Numbered from the stretch's first letter, positions 1-10,311 are shown. The stretch: DNA of 64,000 nt from Croceibacterium atlanticum (GCF_001008165.2 NZ_CP011452.2:1178001-1242000); one strand, 5' to 3'. Notes: generated by a model from the sequence alone, not told the origin. Translations and numbers: made by a program.

Positions 1-1
1 C

Positions 2-1282
2 GGCCAGCAGGAAGCCGGCCAGATCATGGCCAGCGACGCGCTGAACATCCCCGAAGACATATCCCTGCTGCAACCCGGCGATCCCAATTCGCGCAGCGCG
101 ACCGCGACGGTGAATGGCCAGATCATCACCCGCACCGATGTGGAACAGCGCGTGGCCCTGATCCTTGCCGCGAATGAAACCGAAAGCGTGCCGGAGGACG
201 AACTCAACCGCCTGCGCATGCAGGTGTTCCGCAACCTGATCGACGAAACCATCCAGATCCAGGAAGCCGCGGCGCAGGAAATGCCCGTTTCCCGTGACGA
301 GGTGGACCAGACCTATAACCGCCTTGCCACGCAGCGTTTCGGCCGCACGCCCGAAGAAATGGCCACTTATCTCCAATCGATCGGGTCCGCCCCGCAATCG
401 CTCAAGCGCCAGATCGAAGGCGAACTGGCCTGGAACCGGCTGCTGAGCCGCAATGTCGCGCCCTTCGTCAATGTCTCCACCGAAGAGGTGAACGAATTGA
501 TGGAGCGGCTGAAAGCTTCAAAGGGCACGGCCGAATACCGCATCGGCGAAATCTATCTGTCCGCCACGCCGACCACGCGGGCGCAGGTTTCGGCCAATGC
601 CCAGCAGATCGTCGACCAGCTGAAGCAGGGCGGCAGCTTCGTGGCCTATGCCCGCCAATATTCCGAAAGCTCGACCGCGTCTGCGGGCGGCGATCTTGGC
701 TGGATCCGGCTTGAGCAATTGCAGAATCCCCAGCTCGAATCAGTGGTTCGGGGCCTCCAGCCCGGCCAGCTTGCCGGACCGATCGAGATTCCCGGAGGGT
801 TCGATATCCTCTACCTGATCGACAAGCGCCAGATCGGCATGGCCGATCCGCGCGATGCCATTGTCAGCCTGAAGCAGATTTCCATCGAATTCCCCAAGGG
901 TACGACGCAGCAGGCAGCCTCGGAACGGGCCAATGAATTTGCTGCGGCGATGGAACAGATCACCAGCTGCGGCCAGGCCGAAAGCGCCGCCCAGCCGTTC
1001 AATGCCGATGTGGTGAGCAATGAAGGGCTGGCCATTCGCGCCCTGCCCGAAGCCTTGCAGACCATGCTGCTCGATCTCGATGTCGGCAGGACAACGCCGC
1101 CCTTCGGTTCTCTGGACGAAGGGGTGCGCGTTCTGCTGCTGTGCGGCCGCGAAGCCGCGCAGGCCGATGCCGGGCCGAATTTCGACGAGCTGATGGCGCA
1201 GCTGGAAGACGACCGGGTGAACAAGCGCGCCCAGCGTTACCTGCGCGACCTGCGGCGCGATGCGGTGATCGAATATAAGTGA
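2..1282 (+). CDS. surA: Periplasmic peptidyl-prolyl isomerase/chaperone SurA (5' partial)
   Basis: SurA chaperones outer-membrane proteins through the periplasm. The frame is open from base 2 with no stop, so the true start and signal peptide lie upstream; the ATG at 26 is internal. The visible part begins just before a SurA N-terminal helical domain (T-V-N-G-Q-I-I-T-R-T-D-V-E near residues 28-40 counted from the ATG). It is followed by one parvulin-type rotamase domain at about 165-270 (G-G-D-L-G-W and G-P-I-E-I-P-G-G motifs) and a second, degenerate C-terminal domain. The next genes are pdxA and rsmA, the usual alphaproteobacterial surA-pdxA-rsmA order. Family assignment is secure; only the N-terminus is missing. 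Confidence 0.93.
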   Translation, partial: GQQEAGQIMASDALNIPEDISLLQPGDPNSRSATATVNGQIITRTDVEQRVALILAANETESVPEDELNRLRMQVFRNLIDETIQIQEAAAQEMPVSRDEVDQTYNRLATQRFGRTPEEMATYLQSIGSAPQSLKRQIEGELAWNRLLSRNVAPFVNVSTEEVNELMERLKASKGTAEYRIGEIYLSATPTTRAQVSANAQQIVDQLKQGGSFVAYARQYSESSTASAGGDLGWIRLEQLQNPQLESVVRGLQPGQLAGPIEIPGGFDILYLIDKRQIGMADPRDAIVSLKQISIEFPKGTTQQAASERANEFAAAMEQITSCGQAESAAQPFNADVVSNEGLAIRALPEALQTMLLDLDVGRTTPPFGSLDEGVRVLLLCGREAAQADAGPNFDELMAQLEDDRVNKRAQRYLRDLRRDAVIEYK

Positions 1283-1317
1283 CAGGCGGCCGGCGCTCTC
1301 CGGCCCGGGGCAACGAC

Positions 1318-2334
1318 ATGAAGAATCCGGTTCCCGAAGCACCTCTGGCCCTTTCGCTGGGCGATCCGGCGGGAATCGGGCCGGAACTGATCTGCGAGGC
1401 ATGGTCCCGACGTATCAGCGAGGGTTTTCCGCCCTTTTTCGCAGTCGGCGGCGCCGGAATCCTGCGCGCCGCCGCGGAACGGCGCGGGCTGGATGTGCCC
1501 GTCGCAATCATTGGCGATCCGGCGGAGGCTGCCACCGTCTTTGGCGATGCGCTTCCCGTGCTCGGCACGCAGGATGGCACCTATCGCCCCGGCAAGCCGG
1601 ATGAACACGGTGCTGAACTGGCGCTGGCATCGCTGGAAACGGCCACCGCCCTTGCCGTGCAAGGCAAGGCTTCGGCACTGGTCACTGGCCCGATAGCCAA
1701 GGCGGAACTGGCGAAGATCGGCTTCACCTTTCCCGGACAGACCGAATTTCTGGCCGCCGCCTGCGGCATGGCTGCGGAAGATGCCGTGATGATGCTGGCC
1801 GGGCCGCAATTGCGCACCGTGCCGCTGACCGTGCATTGCGCCATTGCCGATGTGCCCGGGCGCATTACGAAAGAGCTGATCCTGCGCCGCGCGCGCGTGG
1901 TGGATGCTGCCATGCGCCGCGATTTTGGCCTGCCGGCGCCCCGCATCGCCGTGTGCGGGCTCAATCCCCATGCGGGGGAGAATGGGCGCATGGGCCGGGA
2001 AGAGATCGAAACCATCGCCCCGGCCATCGCCATGCTGCAGGCGGAAGGCATCGGCGCCACCGGGCCGCACCCGGCGGATTCGCTGTTCGCCCCGCATTCG
2101 CGCGGCAATTTCGATGTCGCCATCGCCATGTATCACGATCAGGCCCTGGTCCCGATGAAGGCGCTGGATTTCGATTCCGGCGTGAACATGACGCTGGGCC
2201 TGCCCATTGTGCGCACATCGGCCGATCACGGCACCGCTTTCGGCATTGCCGGCACTGGCGCAGCCCATCCCGGCGCAACCCTGGCCGCGATCCGCATGGC
2301 GGCGGAAGCAGCCGCGCGGCGGGCGAAAGCGTGA
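1318..2334 (+). CDS. pdxA: 4-hydroxythreonine-4-phosphate dehydrogenase PdxA
   Basis: PdxA performs the NAD-dependent oxidation of 4-phosphohydroxy-L-threonine in the DXP-dependent pyridoxal phosphate pathway (cytoplasm). The protein is 338 aa from ATG 1318 and starts with the family signature G-D-P-A-G-I-G-P-E at residues 15-23. Further on it has N-P-H-A-G-E-N-G and the [10 protein letters not shown] block that contributes metal and substrate ligands. A GTG at 1279 overlaps the surA stop and would add 13 residues with no family similarity, so ATG 1318 is preferred. It is probably cotranscribed with surA and rsmA. Confidence 0.93.
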   Translation: MKNPVPEAPLALSLGDPAGIGPELICEAWSRRISEGFPPFFAVGGAGILRAAAERRGLDVPVAIIGDPAEAATVFGDALPVLGTQDGTYRPGKPDEHGAELALASLETATALAVQGKASALVTGPIAKAELAKIGFTFPGQTEFLAAACGMAAEDAVMMLAGPQLRTVPLTVHCAIADVPGRITKELILRRARVVDAAMRRDFGLPAPRIAVCGLNPHAGENGRMGREEIETIAPAIAMLQAEGIGATGPHPADSLFAPHSRGNFDVAIAMYHDQALVPMKALDFDSGVNMTLGLPIVRTSADHGTAFGIAGTGAAHPGATLAAIRMAAEAAARRAKA

Positions 2335-2347
2335 TCCACTGTCCGCG

Positions 2348-2379
2348 TCCTTCGACAGGCTCAGCACGAGCGGGAACGG
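2348..2379. repeat. Sphingomonad-type dispersed intergenic repeat
   Basis: The motif TTCGACAGGCTCAGCACGAG, with flanking TCC and CGGGAAC, lies between pdxA and rsmA. Read in reverse it translates as L-V-L-S-L-S-K-D, the tell-tale peptide of a dispersed repeat common in sphingomonad genomes (recalled family knowledge, not searched). No second copy was noticed in this window. Confidence 0.55.
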
Positions 2380-2404
2380 GCCTTCCCCCCGCTCCACACC
2401 GCGC

Positions 2405-3229
2405 ATGAAGCCCGATCTTCCGCCCCTGCGCGAAGTCATCGCCCGGCACGGGCTCAGCGCGTCCAAGGCGCTGGGTCAGAACTTCCTGTTTGACGAACAA
2501 TTGCTGGATCGCATTGCCGCCATTCCCGGATCGCTGGAAGGCAAGGCCGTGCTGGAAGTTGGCCCCGGCCCCGGCGGATTGACGCGCGCCCTGCTGCGCG
2601 CCGGCGCGCGGGTGACGGCCATTGAAATGGATCGCCGCTGCCTGCCCGCTCTTGCCGAACTGGAGGAAGCCTTCCCCGGCCAGCTGCGCATATTGCAGGG
2701 CGATGCCATGGCGATGGACCATGACGAATTGATGGGCGAGCCCTACGCCATATTGTCCAACCTGCCCTACAATGTCGGCACCGCCCTTTTCACCGGCTGG
2801 CTCAGCGGGGAAAGCTGGCCGCCGCGCTGGACCAGCCTGACGCTGATGTTCCAGCAGGAAGTGGCCCAGCGCATCGTCGCCCAGCCCGGAACCGGCGCTT
2901 ATGGCAGGCTGGCCGTGCTGGCCCAGTGGCGCACGCAGGCGAAAATGGCGATGAAAGTCCATCGCAGCGCCTTCACCCCGCCGCCCAAGGTGATGAGCGC
3001 CATCGTCCATGTCGTGCCCGGCGAAGCACCCGAAGGCGTTTCCGCCAAAGTGCTTTCCAGAGTGACCGAGGCCGCCTTCGGCCAGCGCCGCAAGATGCTG
3101 CGGCAAAGCCTGAAGGCCATGCCTGGCGCGGTCGAGGCGCTGGAAGCGCTCGGCATAGATCCGCAACGCCGCGCCGAAACATTGAGCGTCGCGGAATTCG
3201 TGGCCCTGGCCAAACGGTTAACCCGCTGA
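2405..3229 (+). CDS. rsmA: 16S rRNA (adenine(1518)-N6/adenine(1519)-N6)-dimethyltransferase RsmA (KsgA)
   Basis: RsmA dimethylates the two adjacent adenines in helix 45 of 16S rRNA, a late 30S maturation step. From ATG 2405 the protein is 274 aa, normal for KsgA. It has the N-terminal L-G-Q-N-F-L motif (residues about 22-27), the SAM-binding [10 protein letters not shown] motif, and the catalytic N-L-P-Y-N-V motif IV. The open frame extends upstream to 2207, but that stretch runs through the end of pdxA and the dispersed repeat, so ATG 2405 ([10 protein letters not shown]) is chosen. Confidence 0.93.
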   Translation: MKPDLPPLREVIARHGLSASKALGQNFLFDEQLLDRIAAIPGSLEGKAVLEVGPGPGGLTRALLRAGARVTAIEMDRRCLPALAELEEAFPGQLRILQGDAMAMDHDELMGEPYAILSNLPYNVGTALFTGWLSGESWPPRWTSLTLMFQQEVAQRIVAQPGTGAYGRLAVLAQWRTQAKMAMKVHRSAFTPPPKVMSAIVHVVPGEAPEGVSAKVLSRVTEAAFGQRRKMLRQSLKAMPGAVEALEALGIDPQRRAETLSVAEFVALAKRLTR

Positions 3230-3473
3230 ATCCAACATTCTGGAACAGTTGGAACACTGTCCTGAAGCGGAAAAACCTCTGCCTCAGGACAAGCCAATGC
3301 TGCGCGTGTTCATGACGCGCGGAAGCTGACGATCTGAAAGAGCCGCTTGCCCTTGTCCTTTCCCCGCAGAGTAGGAAAGGCTGCGGACTATTGCCCATTC
3401 CTTTATTGATCTTGGCCAATGATCTGGGGCAGCTTCATCCTAACTTTCAAGAACATGGCAAAGGGGACAGGAT

Positions 3474-4262
3474 GTGATCAGATCCATCGCGCTTTCGACG
3501 GATTTTTCAGACGCAGGCAGAATTGCCTTCATCCATGCTCTCCGCCTCGCGGTGGAATTCAAAGCCCGCCTGGACCTGATCCATGTCCGCGATCCGCATG
3601 ATCGGGCGGATTGGGACAAGTTCCCCCATGTCCGCGAAACCCTGCAAGCATGGGGCATGTTGCCGCCGGGCGCATCAGTATCGCAGATTGCCGGAAGTCT
3701 GGGCGTCACCGTCCGCAAGGTCGAAATCAACGATGCGGACGCGGCGGATGGGCTGACGAAATATCTTGCCGAACACCGGCCGGAATTGCTGGTCATGGCA
3801 TCGCATGGCCGCGTCGGCCTCAATCGGTGGCTGGCCGGTTCCGTTTCAGCCGAGGTCGCCATGGCCACCGACATACCAACCCTGCTGTTCGGCCCGGAGG
3901 CGCGAGGCTTCGTGGATGCAGACACGGGCGCGATTGGCCTTTCCACGGCGACGATCCCGGTCGATCATGAACCCTCGCCAATTCGCGCATTGCAGATTTT
4001 GCAGGAGTTTTTTCGCGGCTTCCAGGTGGATATATCTGCCCTTCATGCCGGACGGCCCGGGCCGGAACTGGGCGATGCCATCCCCGTCCGCCTCGTCGGG
4101 GGTGACGCGGTGGACGCCATCCTGGCCGAAAGCGCCCGTGTCGATCTGCTGGTAATGCCCACGGCCGGGCGGCACGGCTTCATGGACATGATCCGCGGCA
4201 GCACGACAGAGCTCGTGCTGCATGAAGCTGCCTGCCCGATCCTGGCCGTGCCCGCCGAATAG
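3474..4262 (+). CDS. Tandem-domain universal stress protein (UspA family)
   Basis: This is a 262-aa protein made of two UspA-like alpha/beta domains. The first begins M-I-R-S-I-A-L-S-T-D-F-S and ends near A-S-H-G-R-V-G-L-N-R-W-L-A-G-S. The second ends with A-G-R-H-G-F-M-D-M-I-R-G-S. Both keep the G-x9-G-S part of the ATP-binding motif, but the first glycine of the classic G-x2-G is replaced (A and P), so nucleotide binding is uncertain. The start is GTG 3474, preceded by AAGGGGACAGGAT. Usp proteins respond to stress or respiratory arrest. It stands alone and converges on malate synthase G. Confidence 0.88.
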   Translation: MIRSIALSTDFSDAGRIAFIHALRLAVEFKARLDLIHVRDPHDRADWDKFPHVRETLQAWGMLPPGASVSQIAGSLGVTVRKVEINDADAADGLTKYLAEHRPELLVMASHGRVGLNRWLAGSVSAEVAMATDIPTLLFGPEARGFVDADTGAIGLSTATIPVDHEPSPIRALQILQEFFRGFQVDISALHAGRPGPELGDAIPVRLVGGDAVDAILAESARVDLLVMPTAGRHGFMDMIRGSTTELVLHEAACPILAVPAE

Positions 4263-4277
4263 GGCGCCCGCCCCGCG

Positions 4278-6380
4278 TCAGGCGCCCGCCTTCACCTTCG
4301 CGCGCCAGGCATGGAGCAGCGGCTCGGTATAGCCATTGGGCTGCACCACGCCTTCGAACACAAGTTCGCAGGCGGCGCGGAATGCCGGGTGGGTCTGCCA
4401 CTGATCGGCCATCGGGCGATAGGATGGATCACCCGCATTCTGCGCATCGACCTTGGCCGCCATGCGCCGCAGCGCATCCATCACCTGTTCCTGCGAACAG
4501 ACGCCATGCAGCAGCCAATTGGCCAGATGCTGACTGGAAATGCGCAAAGTCGCGCGGTCTTCCATCAGGCCCACATCGTTGATGTCCGGCACCTTGGAAC
4601 AGCCGACCCCGGCATCGACCCAGCGCACGACATAGCCGAGCAGGCCCTGGCAATTATTGTCCAGCTCCTCGGCAATCTCATCCTCGCTCCAATTCGTTCC
4701 TTCGGCCAGCGGAATGGTCAGCAGCGCGTCCAGCCCTGGCGCGGGCGGCAGGTCTTTCTGCACGGCGAACACGTCCAGCTGGTGATAATGCAGCGCATGG
4801 AGCACGGCCGCGGTGGGTGACGGCACCCAGGCGGTGTTGGCCCCGGCGCGCAAATGGCCGCCCTTTTCCGCCAGCATGGCGCGCATCCGGTCAGGCGCGG
4901 CCCACATGCCCTTGCCGATCTGCGCCTTGCCGGAAAGGCCATGTTGCAGGCCGATGGCGACATTGCGCTTTTCATAGGCATCCAGCCAGACCGAGTTCTT
5001 CATCGCGCCCTTGCGAACCATCGGCCCGGCGCGCATCGACGTGTGAATCTCGTCCCCCGTACGGTCGAGAAAGCCGGTGTTGATGAACACGATCCGGTCC
5101 TTCACCGCATGGATGCAGGCGGAAAGATTGGCGCTGGTGCGCCTCTCTTCGTCCATCACGCCGACCTTGATCGTATGGCGCGGCAGGTCGAGCAGATCCT
5201 CCACCGCATCGAACAGATCATTGGTGAAGGCACATTCTTCCGGCCCGTGCATCTTGGGCTTCACGATATAGATGCTGCCCGCCTTGCTGTTGGGCCAGTT
5301 TGCATGACCTTCCACGTCCAACGTGGAAATGGCGGAGGTGATCACGGCGTCCATGATCCCTTCCGGAACCGGCGCATTGCCTGGCATCAGGATTGCCGGA
5401 TTGGTCATCAGATGGCCCACATTGCGGACGAAGAGCAGGCTGCGCCCCGGAAGATTGACGGTTTCGCCGTCCAGCCCGGTGACGGCCAGATCGTCTTCCA
5501 GCCTGCGCGTCAGCGTCTTGCCACCCTTTTCGAAGCTCGCTTCCAGATCGCCGCGGATCACGCCCAGCCAGTTGCGATAGGCTTCCAGCTTGTCCTCGCC
5601 ATCCACGGCGGCGACGGAATCTTCCAGATCGACGATGGTGGTCAGCGCGGCTTCCAGTCGGATATCGGATATGCCGGCCTTGTCCTGCGATCCGATGGGA
5701 TGATCGCGGTCGAACACCACTTCGATATGCAGGCCATTATTGCGGAAGACGCGGCCCTTGGCCGTCCCGCCGACATATTGCGCCGGGTCGGCCAGGGCGA
5801 TTTCCTGCCCTGCTTCCAGGTCCAGCCAGCTGGCATCCTTCAGCGGCACCACCTGGTCCAGGAAGGACCGGCCGGCGGCAACCACCGCCGCACCCCGCCG
5901 CGGATCATATTCCGGCCCCGCAGGCGGCGGCACTTCCAGCGCATCCGTCCCGTAATAGGCATCATACAGGCTGCCCCAGCGGGCATTGGCCGCATTCAGC
6001 AGGAAACGGGCATTGAGCACGGGCACCACCAGTTGCGGCCCGGCCATGGTGGCGATTTCCGGATCGACATTGGCAGTGCCGATGGTGAATGGCGCCGGTT
6101 CGGGCACCAGATAGCCGATCTCTTCCAGGAAGGCGCGATAGGCGGCGGCGTCATGCGGCTTGCCGCGCTGCTCCGCATGCCAGCGGTCGATCTTTTTCTG
6201 AAGATCATCGCGCTTGTCCAGCAGGGCGAGATTGCGCGGGCTGAAGGTCCGTATGATCCCGGCAAAACCTTCCCAGAACGCGTCCGCATCACGCCCCAGC
6301 GGTGCCAGCACTTCCTGTTCGACAAATTCCGCCAAAGCCGCATCGACTTTCAGCACGCCCCGCTCAACCCGTTCGCTCAC
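4278..6380 (-). CDS. glcB: Malate synthase G
   Basis: Malate synthase G condenses glyoxylate with acetyl-CoA to give malate (glyoxylate bypass/glycolate use). At 700 aa it is close to the usual 720 aa of the G isoform. Visible motifs include [11 protein letters not shown] (metal/acetyl-CoA region), [19 protein letters not shown] and [15 protein letters not shown]. The start is a GTG at 6380 (complement) with GGAAGGAG eight bases upstream. No isocitrate lyase is nearby; the gene is monocistronic and convergent with the stress protein. Confidence 0.95.
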   Translation of the reverse strand: MSERVERGVLKVDAALAEFVEQEVLAPLGRDADAFWEGFAGIIRTFSPRNLALLDKRDDLQKKIDRWHAEQRGKPHDAAAYRAFLEEIGYLVPEPAPFTIGTANVDPEIATMAGPQLVVPVLNARFLLNAANARWGSLYDAYYGTDALEVPPPAGPEYDPRRGAAVVAAGRSFLDQVVPLKDASWLDLEAGQEIALADPAQYVGGTAKGRVFRNNGLHIEVVFDRDHPIGSQDKAGISDIRLEAALTTIVDLEDSVAAVDGEDKLEAYRNWLGVIRGDLEASFEKGGKTLTRRLEDDLAVTGLDGETVNLPGRSLLFVRNVGHLMTNPAILMPGNAPVPEGIMDAVITSAISTLDVEGHANWPNSKAGSIYIVKPKMHGPEECAFTNDLFDAVEDLLDLPRHTIKVGVMDEERRTSANLSACIHAVKDRIVFINTGFLDRTGDEIHTSMRAGPMVRKGAMKNSVWLDAYEKRNVAIGLQHGLSGKAQIGKGMWAAPDRMRAMLAEKGGHLRAGANTAWVPSPTAAVLHALHYHQLDVFAVQKDLPPAPGLDALLTIPLAEGTNWSEDEIAEELDNNCQGLLGYVVRWVDAGVGCSKVPDINDVGLMEDRATLRISSQHLANWLLHGVCSQEQVMDALRRMAAKVDAQNAGDPSYRPMADQWQTHPAFRAACELVFEGVVQPNGYTEPLLHAWRAKVKAGA

Positions 6381-6450
6381 CCGGCATTCTCCTTCCTCTC
6401 CACCCTTAGGGAGAGGGGCCGCACTTTGAAAGACGCGGGCAAGTCGCTAG

Positions 6451-7674
6451 ATGCGGTTACAGATGAAACAGCTAACCACCGAAGAGCGCTCGCTGGGCGA
6501 GAGGATCGACCAGGCATCCATGCTGGCCCAGACCGAGCGCTGGAGCGCAATCAACAGCGGCACCCGCCATCTGGCCGGTCTCGCCATGCAGGCACAGGAA
6601 CTGGCGGATGCCTTTTCCGTCCTGCCGGGGGAGATCGAACTGCGCCACCCCGCCCCCGTCACCGCAATGAATGCAGAAGGGCATGAGGAGGAGCTGGAAC
6701 ATGGCCGGCACCTGATCCTGCGCGTGCGGCCCGATGCGCCGCGGCGCCTGCTGCTGACCGGGCATATGGACACGGTCTATCCGGTGGATCACCCCTTTCA
6801 GCAGGGTGTATGGCTGGACGAAGACACGCTGAACGCCCCCGGCGCGGCGGATATGAAAGGCGGATTGTCAGTCATCCTGGCGGCGCTACGGGCGTTCGAG
6901 GCAAGCGATGCGGCCGGTGCGGTCGGCTATGACGTGATGATCAATTCGGACGAGGAAACGGGATCGCTATCCTCTTCCAGCCTGATCGCGGAACTGGCGC
7001 GGGGCAAACATGCCGCGCTGACTTACGAACCTTCCACCCTGCCCGATGGCACGCTGGCCCATGCGCGGGGCGGCAGCGGCAATTTCTCGGTCGTCATCAC
7101 TGGCCAGTCCGCCCATGCCGGGCGCAATCCGCAGGATGGCCGCAATGCGATAGTCGCCGCCGCTGCCCTGGCGGTGGCGCTGAAGGATTTGCAGCATGAC
7201 GGGTTGAGCGTGAACCCGGCGAAGATCGAAGGCGGCAGCGCCAATAATGTCGTGCCCGACCATGCCATTCTGCGTTTCAACATCCGCCCGAAAAGCGAAC
7301 AGGCCGCGCAGGAATTCAACCAGTCTTTCCATGCCTTGCTGCGCGATATTGCGGAGACGCACGAAGTCGGCACCAGGGTGCATGGCGGCATATCTCGCCC
7401 GCCCAAGCCAGTGGATGCAAAGGCGCAGAGGCTGTTCGACCTGGTCTGCGATACCAGCGAGGCACTGGGCCGAAAGATCGGCTGGAAACCGACTGGCGGC
7501 GTGTGCGACGGCAATAATATCGCCGCCTGCGGCGTGCCCGTGGTGGATACGATGGGCGTGCGCGGCGGGAACATTCATTCGCCGGAGGAATATCTGATTG
7601 CCTCCTCGCTCTCCGAACGTGCCATGTTGAGCGCAGTCGTCCTGCACCGTCTCGCCAAGGGAGTAGCGTTGTGA
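6451..7674 (+). CDS. M20-family metallohydrolase of the ast operon
   Basis: This 407-aa zinc hydrolase belongs to the M20/ArgE/CPG2 group. Metal-binding motifs are G-H-M-D-T-V-Y-P, G-A-A-D-M-K-G-G and the catalytic N-S-D-E-E-T-G-S, with a dimerisation domain insert after about residue 190. Its GTGA overlap with astA, and astA's overlap with astB, place it in an arginine succinyltransferase operon. An inference is that it removes an acyl or amide group from an N-acyl amino acid of that pathway, possibly doing the work of AstE, but the substrate is not shown by the sequence. The start could be ATG 6451 or 6463; neither has a strong ribosome site. Confidence 0.85.
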   Translation: MRLQMKQLTTEERSLGERIDQASMLAQTERWSAINSGTRHLAGLAMQAQELADAFSVLPGEIELRHPAPVTAMNAEGHEEELEHGRHLILRVRPDAPRRLLLTGHMDTVYPVDHPFQQGVWLDEDTLNAPGAADMKGGLSVILAALRAFEASDAAGAVGYDVMINSDEETGSLSSSSLIAELARGKHAALTYEPSTLPDGTLAHARGGSGNFSVVITGQSAHAGRNPQDGRNAIVAAAALAVALKDLQHDGLSVNPAKIEGGSANNVVPDHAILRFNIRPKSEQAAQEFNQSFHALLRDIAETHEVGTRVHGGISRPPKPVDAKAQRLFDLVCDTSEALGRKIGWKPTGGVCDGNNIAACGVPVVDTMGVRGGNIHSPEEYLIASSLSERAMLSAVVLHRLAKGVAL

Positions 7675-8684
7675 GTTTCGTGATCCGTGCCGCCGCGAAG
7701 AAGGATCTTCAGCCGCTTTACGAAATGGCCAAGCTGACCGGCGGCGGCTTCACCAATCTCCCGCCCGACCGCCCGTCGCTGACGGCCAAGCTGGAAAAAT
7801 CCGATGCGGCCTATGCCCGGATGGAAGGCGAACTGGCGGACGAATTGTTCGTACTGGTGCTGGAAAATGTCGAAACCGGGGAAGTGCGCGGCACCAGCCA
7901 GCTTTTCACCCAGGTCGGGCAGAGCTGGCCGTTCTATTCCTATCGCATGACCACGCTGACCCAGCATTCGCGGGAACTGGAACGTACAGTGCGGGCCGAA
8001 TTGCTGAGCCTGACCACCGATCTGGAAGGCGCCAGCGAAGTGGGCGGATTGTTCCTCCACCCGAATGAACGCGCCGGCGGATTGGGCCTGTTGCTGGCGC
8101 GCAGCCGCTATCTGTTCATCGCCATGCACCGCGCCCGCTTTGGCGACCGGATATTGGCGGAACTGCGCGGCATTATCGACGAACGCGGCGGTTCCCCCTT
8201 CTGGGATGCGATCGGCGGCAAGTTCTTCGGCATGAGCTTCCAGGAAGCCGATTATTTCAACGCCATCCACGGCAACCAGTTCATCGCCGACCTGATGCCC
8301 AAGCACCCGGTCTATATCGCCATGCTGGAAGAAAGCGCGCGCAAGGTGATCGGCCTGCCCCACCCATCGGGCCGCGCGGCCATGCGGATGCTGGAGAATG
8401 AAGGCTTCCACTATGATGGCTATGTCGACATTTTCGACGGCGGGCCGACCATGGTGGCCCGCACGGATAATGTCTCCAGCATCGCCGGGGCCAGGCAGGC
8501 CGAAGTGCATGACGACCAGTTGGACAAGGGCGAGAAGTCGCTGATCGCCACCGGCAATCTGCGCAATTTCCGCTGCTGCTATGGCGCGCGGGAATTCCGC
8601 GGAGACGGCATTGCAGTGGATGCCCGCGCGGCGGACATTCTCCAGATCGGCAAGGGCGACATTGTCTGGAGCATTCCGCGATGA
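7671..8684 (+). CDS. astA: Arginine N-succinyltransferase
   Basis: AstA transfers succinyl from succinyl-CoA to the alpha-amino group of L-arginine, the first step of the AST catabolic pathway. It is 337 aa with GTG start 7671 overlapping the previous stop. The GNAT-like acyl-CoA core is visible in S-E-V-G-G-L-F-L-H-P followed by G-G-L-G-L-L-L-A-R-S-R, then F-G-D-R-I-L-A-E-L-R-G, all typical of the family. It overlaps astB by four bases (ATGA), implying translational coupling. Confidence 0.93.
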   Translation: MSFVIRAAAKKDLQPLYEMAKLTGGGFTNLPPDRPSLTAKLEKSDAAYARMEGELADELFVLVLENVETGEVRGTSQLFTQVGQSWPFYSYRMTTLTQHSRELERTVRAELLSLTTDLEGASEVGGLFLHPNERAGGLGLLLARSRYLFIAMHRARFGDRILAELRGIIDERGGSPFWDAIGGKFFGMSFQEADYFNAIHGNQFIADLMPKHPVYIAMLEESARKVIGLPHPSGRAAMRMLENEGFHYDGYVDIFDGGPTMVARTDNVSSIAGARQAEVHDDQLDKGEKSLIATGNLRNFRCCYGAREFRGDGIAVDARAADILQIGKGDIVWSIPR

Positions 8685-9931
8685 GCCTGGCCGAGATCAA
8701 TTTCGACGGTATCGTGGGGCCGAGCCACAATTATGCCGGGCTCAGCCTCGGCAATCTGGCCGCAACCGCCCATGCGGGCGATCCCTCCTTCCCACGCGCG
8801 GCGGCTTTGCAGGGCCTGGCCAAGATGCGCCACAATATGGCGCTGGGCCTGCCGCAAGGTTTCTTCCTGCCCCTGCCCCGTCCGAACCATGCCTGGCTGG
8901 ACGGGCTGGCCGCGGATGAAAGCATGGACCGGGCGCTGCTATGCGGCGCATGGTCTGCATCTTCCATGTGGACGGCCAATGCCGCCACTGTCTCCCCCGC
9001 CCCCGATACTGCGGACGGACGCTGCCATTTGAGCGTGGCCAATCTGGTCACCATGCCCCACCGCGCGCAGGAATGGCCCGATACCCTGCGCCAATTGCAG
9101 CTGGGTTTTGCCGACAAGGCGCATTTTGCCGTTCATGGCCCGGTGCCACCCTGTTTCGGCGATGAAGGCGCGGCCAATCATATGCGGATGGCCGGCGCGC
9201 ATGGTGAAAATGGGCTGGAAATCTTCGTATATGGCCGCACCGGCGGACGCTTCCCTGCGCGGCAGAATGAACAGGCAGGCCGCCTCATCGCGCGGCGTCA
9301 TGGCCTCGATCCAGCGCGTGTGCTGTTCATCGAACAAAGCCCCGAAGCGATTGCCGCCGGCGCGTTCCACAATGACGTCGTCGCCGTCGCCAATGAGACA
9401 GTGCTGTTCGCGCATGAACAGGCATTCGCCGATCCGCAAACCGCCTATGCCGATATCAGGGCGCGCTTGCCGGAGGCGGAAATTGTCGAAGTGCCTGCCG
9501 CGAAGGTCAGCCTGGAACAAGCGATCGCGTCCTATCTCTTCAACGCCCAATTGCTCACCCTGCCCAGTGGCGAGATGGCGCTGGTGATCCCGAGCGAGGC
9601 CTGGGAGAATCCGCCGGTCCGTGCCTATCTGGACGAGATGGTGGCAGGCAATGGCCCGATCCGGCGGATCCTGCCGGTCGATGTGCGCCAGTCCATGGCC
9701 AATGGCGGCGGCCCCGCCTGCCTGCGGCTGCGCGTGGTGGCCGATCCGGCCCATATCGATCCGCGCTTCCTGCTGGACGAAGAGAAAGCGGAAAGAATCG
9801 AAGATGTGCTGGGTGAATACTGGCCTGAACAGATCGATCCGGCCGATATCGGGCGGACCAGCCTGGCGCTGAATGTGGAATCCGCGCGGGTCAAATTGCT
9901 TGAAACGCTGGACCTTTCCGAACTGGCCTGA
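8681..9931 (+). CDS. astB: N-succinylarginine dihydrolase
   Basis: AstB converts N2-succinylarginine to N2-succinylornithine, CO2 and two ammonia in one enzyme. The 416-aa protein begins with the family block I-N-F-D-G-I-V-G-P-S-H-N-Y-A-G-L-S and holds the catalytic cysteine in N-G-G-G-P-A-C-L-R-L-R-V near residue 348. It is the last gene of the M20-astA-astB operon. astC, astD and a conventional astE are not in the window, so succinylornithine transaminase and the semialdehyde dehydrogenase must be encoded elsewhere. Confidence 0.94.
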   Translation: MSLAEINFDGIVGPSHNYAGLSLGNLAATAHAGDPSFPRAAALQGLAKMRHNMALGLPQGFFLPLPRPNHAWLDGLAADESMDRALLCGAWSASSMWTANAATVSPAPDTADGRCHLSVANLVTMPHRAQEWPDTLRQLQLGFADKAHFAVHGPVPPCFGDEGAANHMRMAGAHGENGLEIFVYGRTGGRFPARQNEQAGRLIARRHGLDPARVLFIEQSPEAIAAGAFHNDVVAVANETVLFAHEQAFADPQTAYADIRARLPEAEIVEVPAAKVSLEQAIASYLFNAQLLTLPSGEMALVIPSEAWENPPVRAYLDEMVAGNGPIRRILPVDVRQSMANGGGPACLRLRVVADPAHIDPRFLLDEEKAERIEDVLGEYWPEQIDPADIGRTSLALNVESARVKLLETLDLSELA

Positions 9932-10041
9932 GGCCAGACCTGTCGGCGCTCTTTACAACCCCCGATCCATTAACCACCGTATCGCGCAGTCTGCCGCGGC
10001 TGGCACGATGATTGCTGGTGCAGGTGTTAAGGAAGGGGCTT

Positions 10042-10311
10042 ATGGTTCGAAAGATTGGTCGGCTATTCAAGATCAAGACGCGCGTGGAAGCCTATCTGGT
10101 CATTTACGCCCTCGCTCTTGGCGCCACGGCGCGGGGCGCCACCTATCTCGACCAATTCCCCGGCTATGGCGGCGATCTGCTGTTCCTCGCCTGCACCGCC
10201 GCCGTGTTCATGGCCGGTGCCAAGATTCTCGACGCCCTGCGTTATGAGCGGGAACGGGAAGCAGCACAGAAACTGGCAGCCCAGCCGGATTCGCAGGCCG
10301 AACAGCGATAA
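10042..10311 (+). CDS. Small two-helix membrane protein of unknown function
   Basis: An 89-aa protein from ATG 10042, supported by AGGAAGGGG seven bases upstream; the in-frame start at 10012 is less likely. After a basic N-terminus (M-V-R-K-I-G-R-L-F-K-I-K-T-R) there are two predicted membrane segments, about residues 18-36 and 45-62, then a charged tail with E-R-E-R-E and Q-A-E-Q-R. Basic N-terminus plus hydrophobic pair suggests an inner-membrane protein. No family was recognised. It precedes the convergent ssrA gene. Confidence 0.65.
   Translation: MVRKIGRLFKIKTRVEAYLVIYALALGATARGATYLDQFPGYGGDLLFLACTAAVFMAGAKILDALRYEREREAAQKLAAQPDSQAEQR

Noticed and set aside
3406-3419. TTGATCTTGGCCAA upstream of the universal stress protein as an FNR box
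   Set aside because: The second half-site matches ATCAA at only three of five positions; suggestive because stress proteins are often FNR targets, but too weak.
4854-6686. 610-codon open frame antisense to malate synthase G
   Set aside because: Shadow of the GC-rich sense gene; low-complexity His/Arg/Gln composition, no ribosome site and no family likeness.
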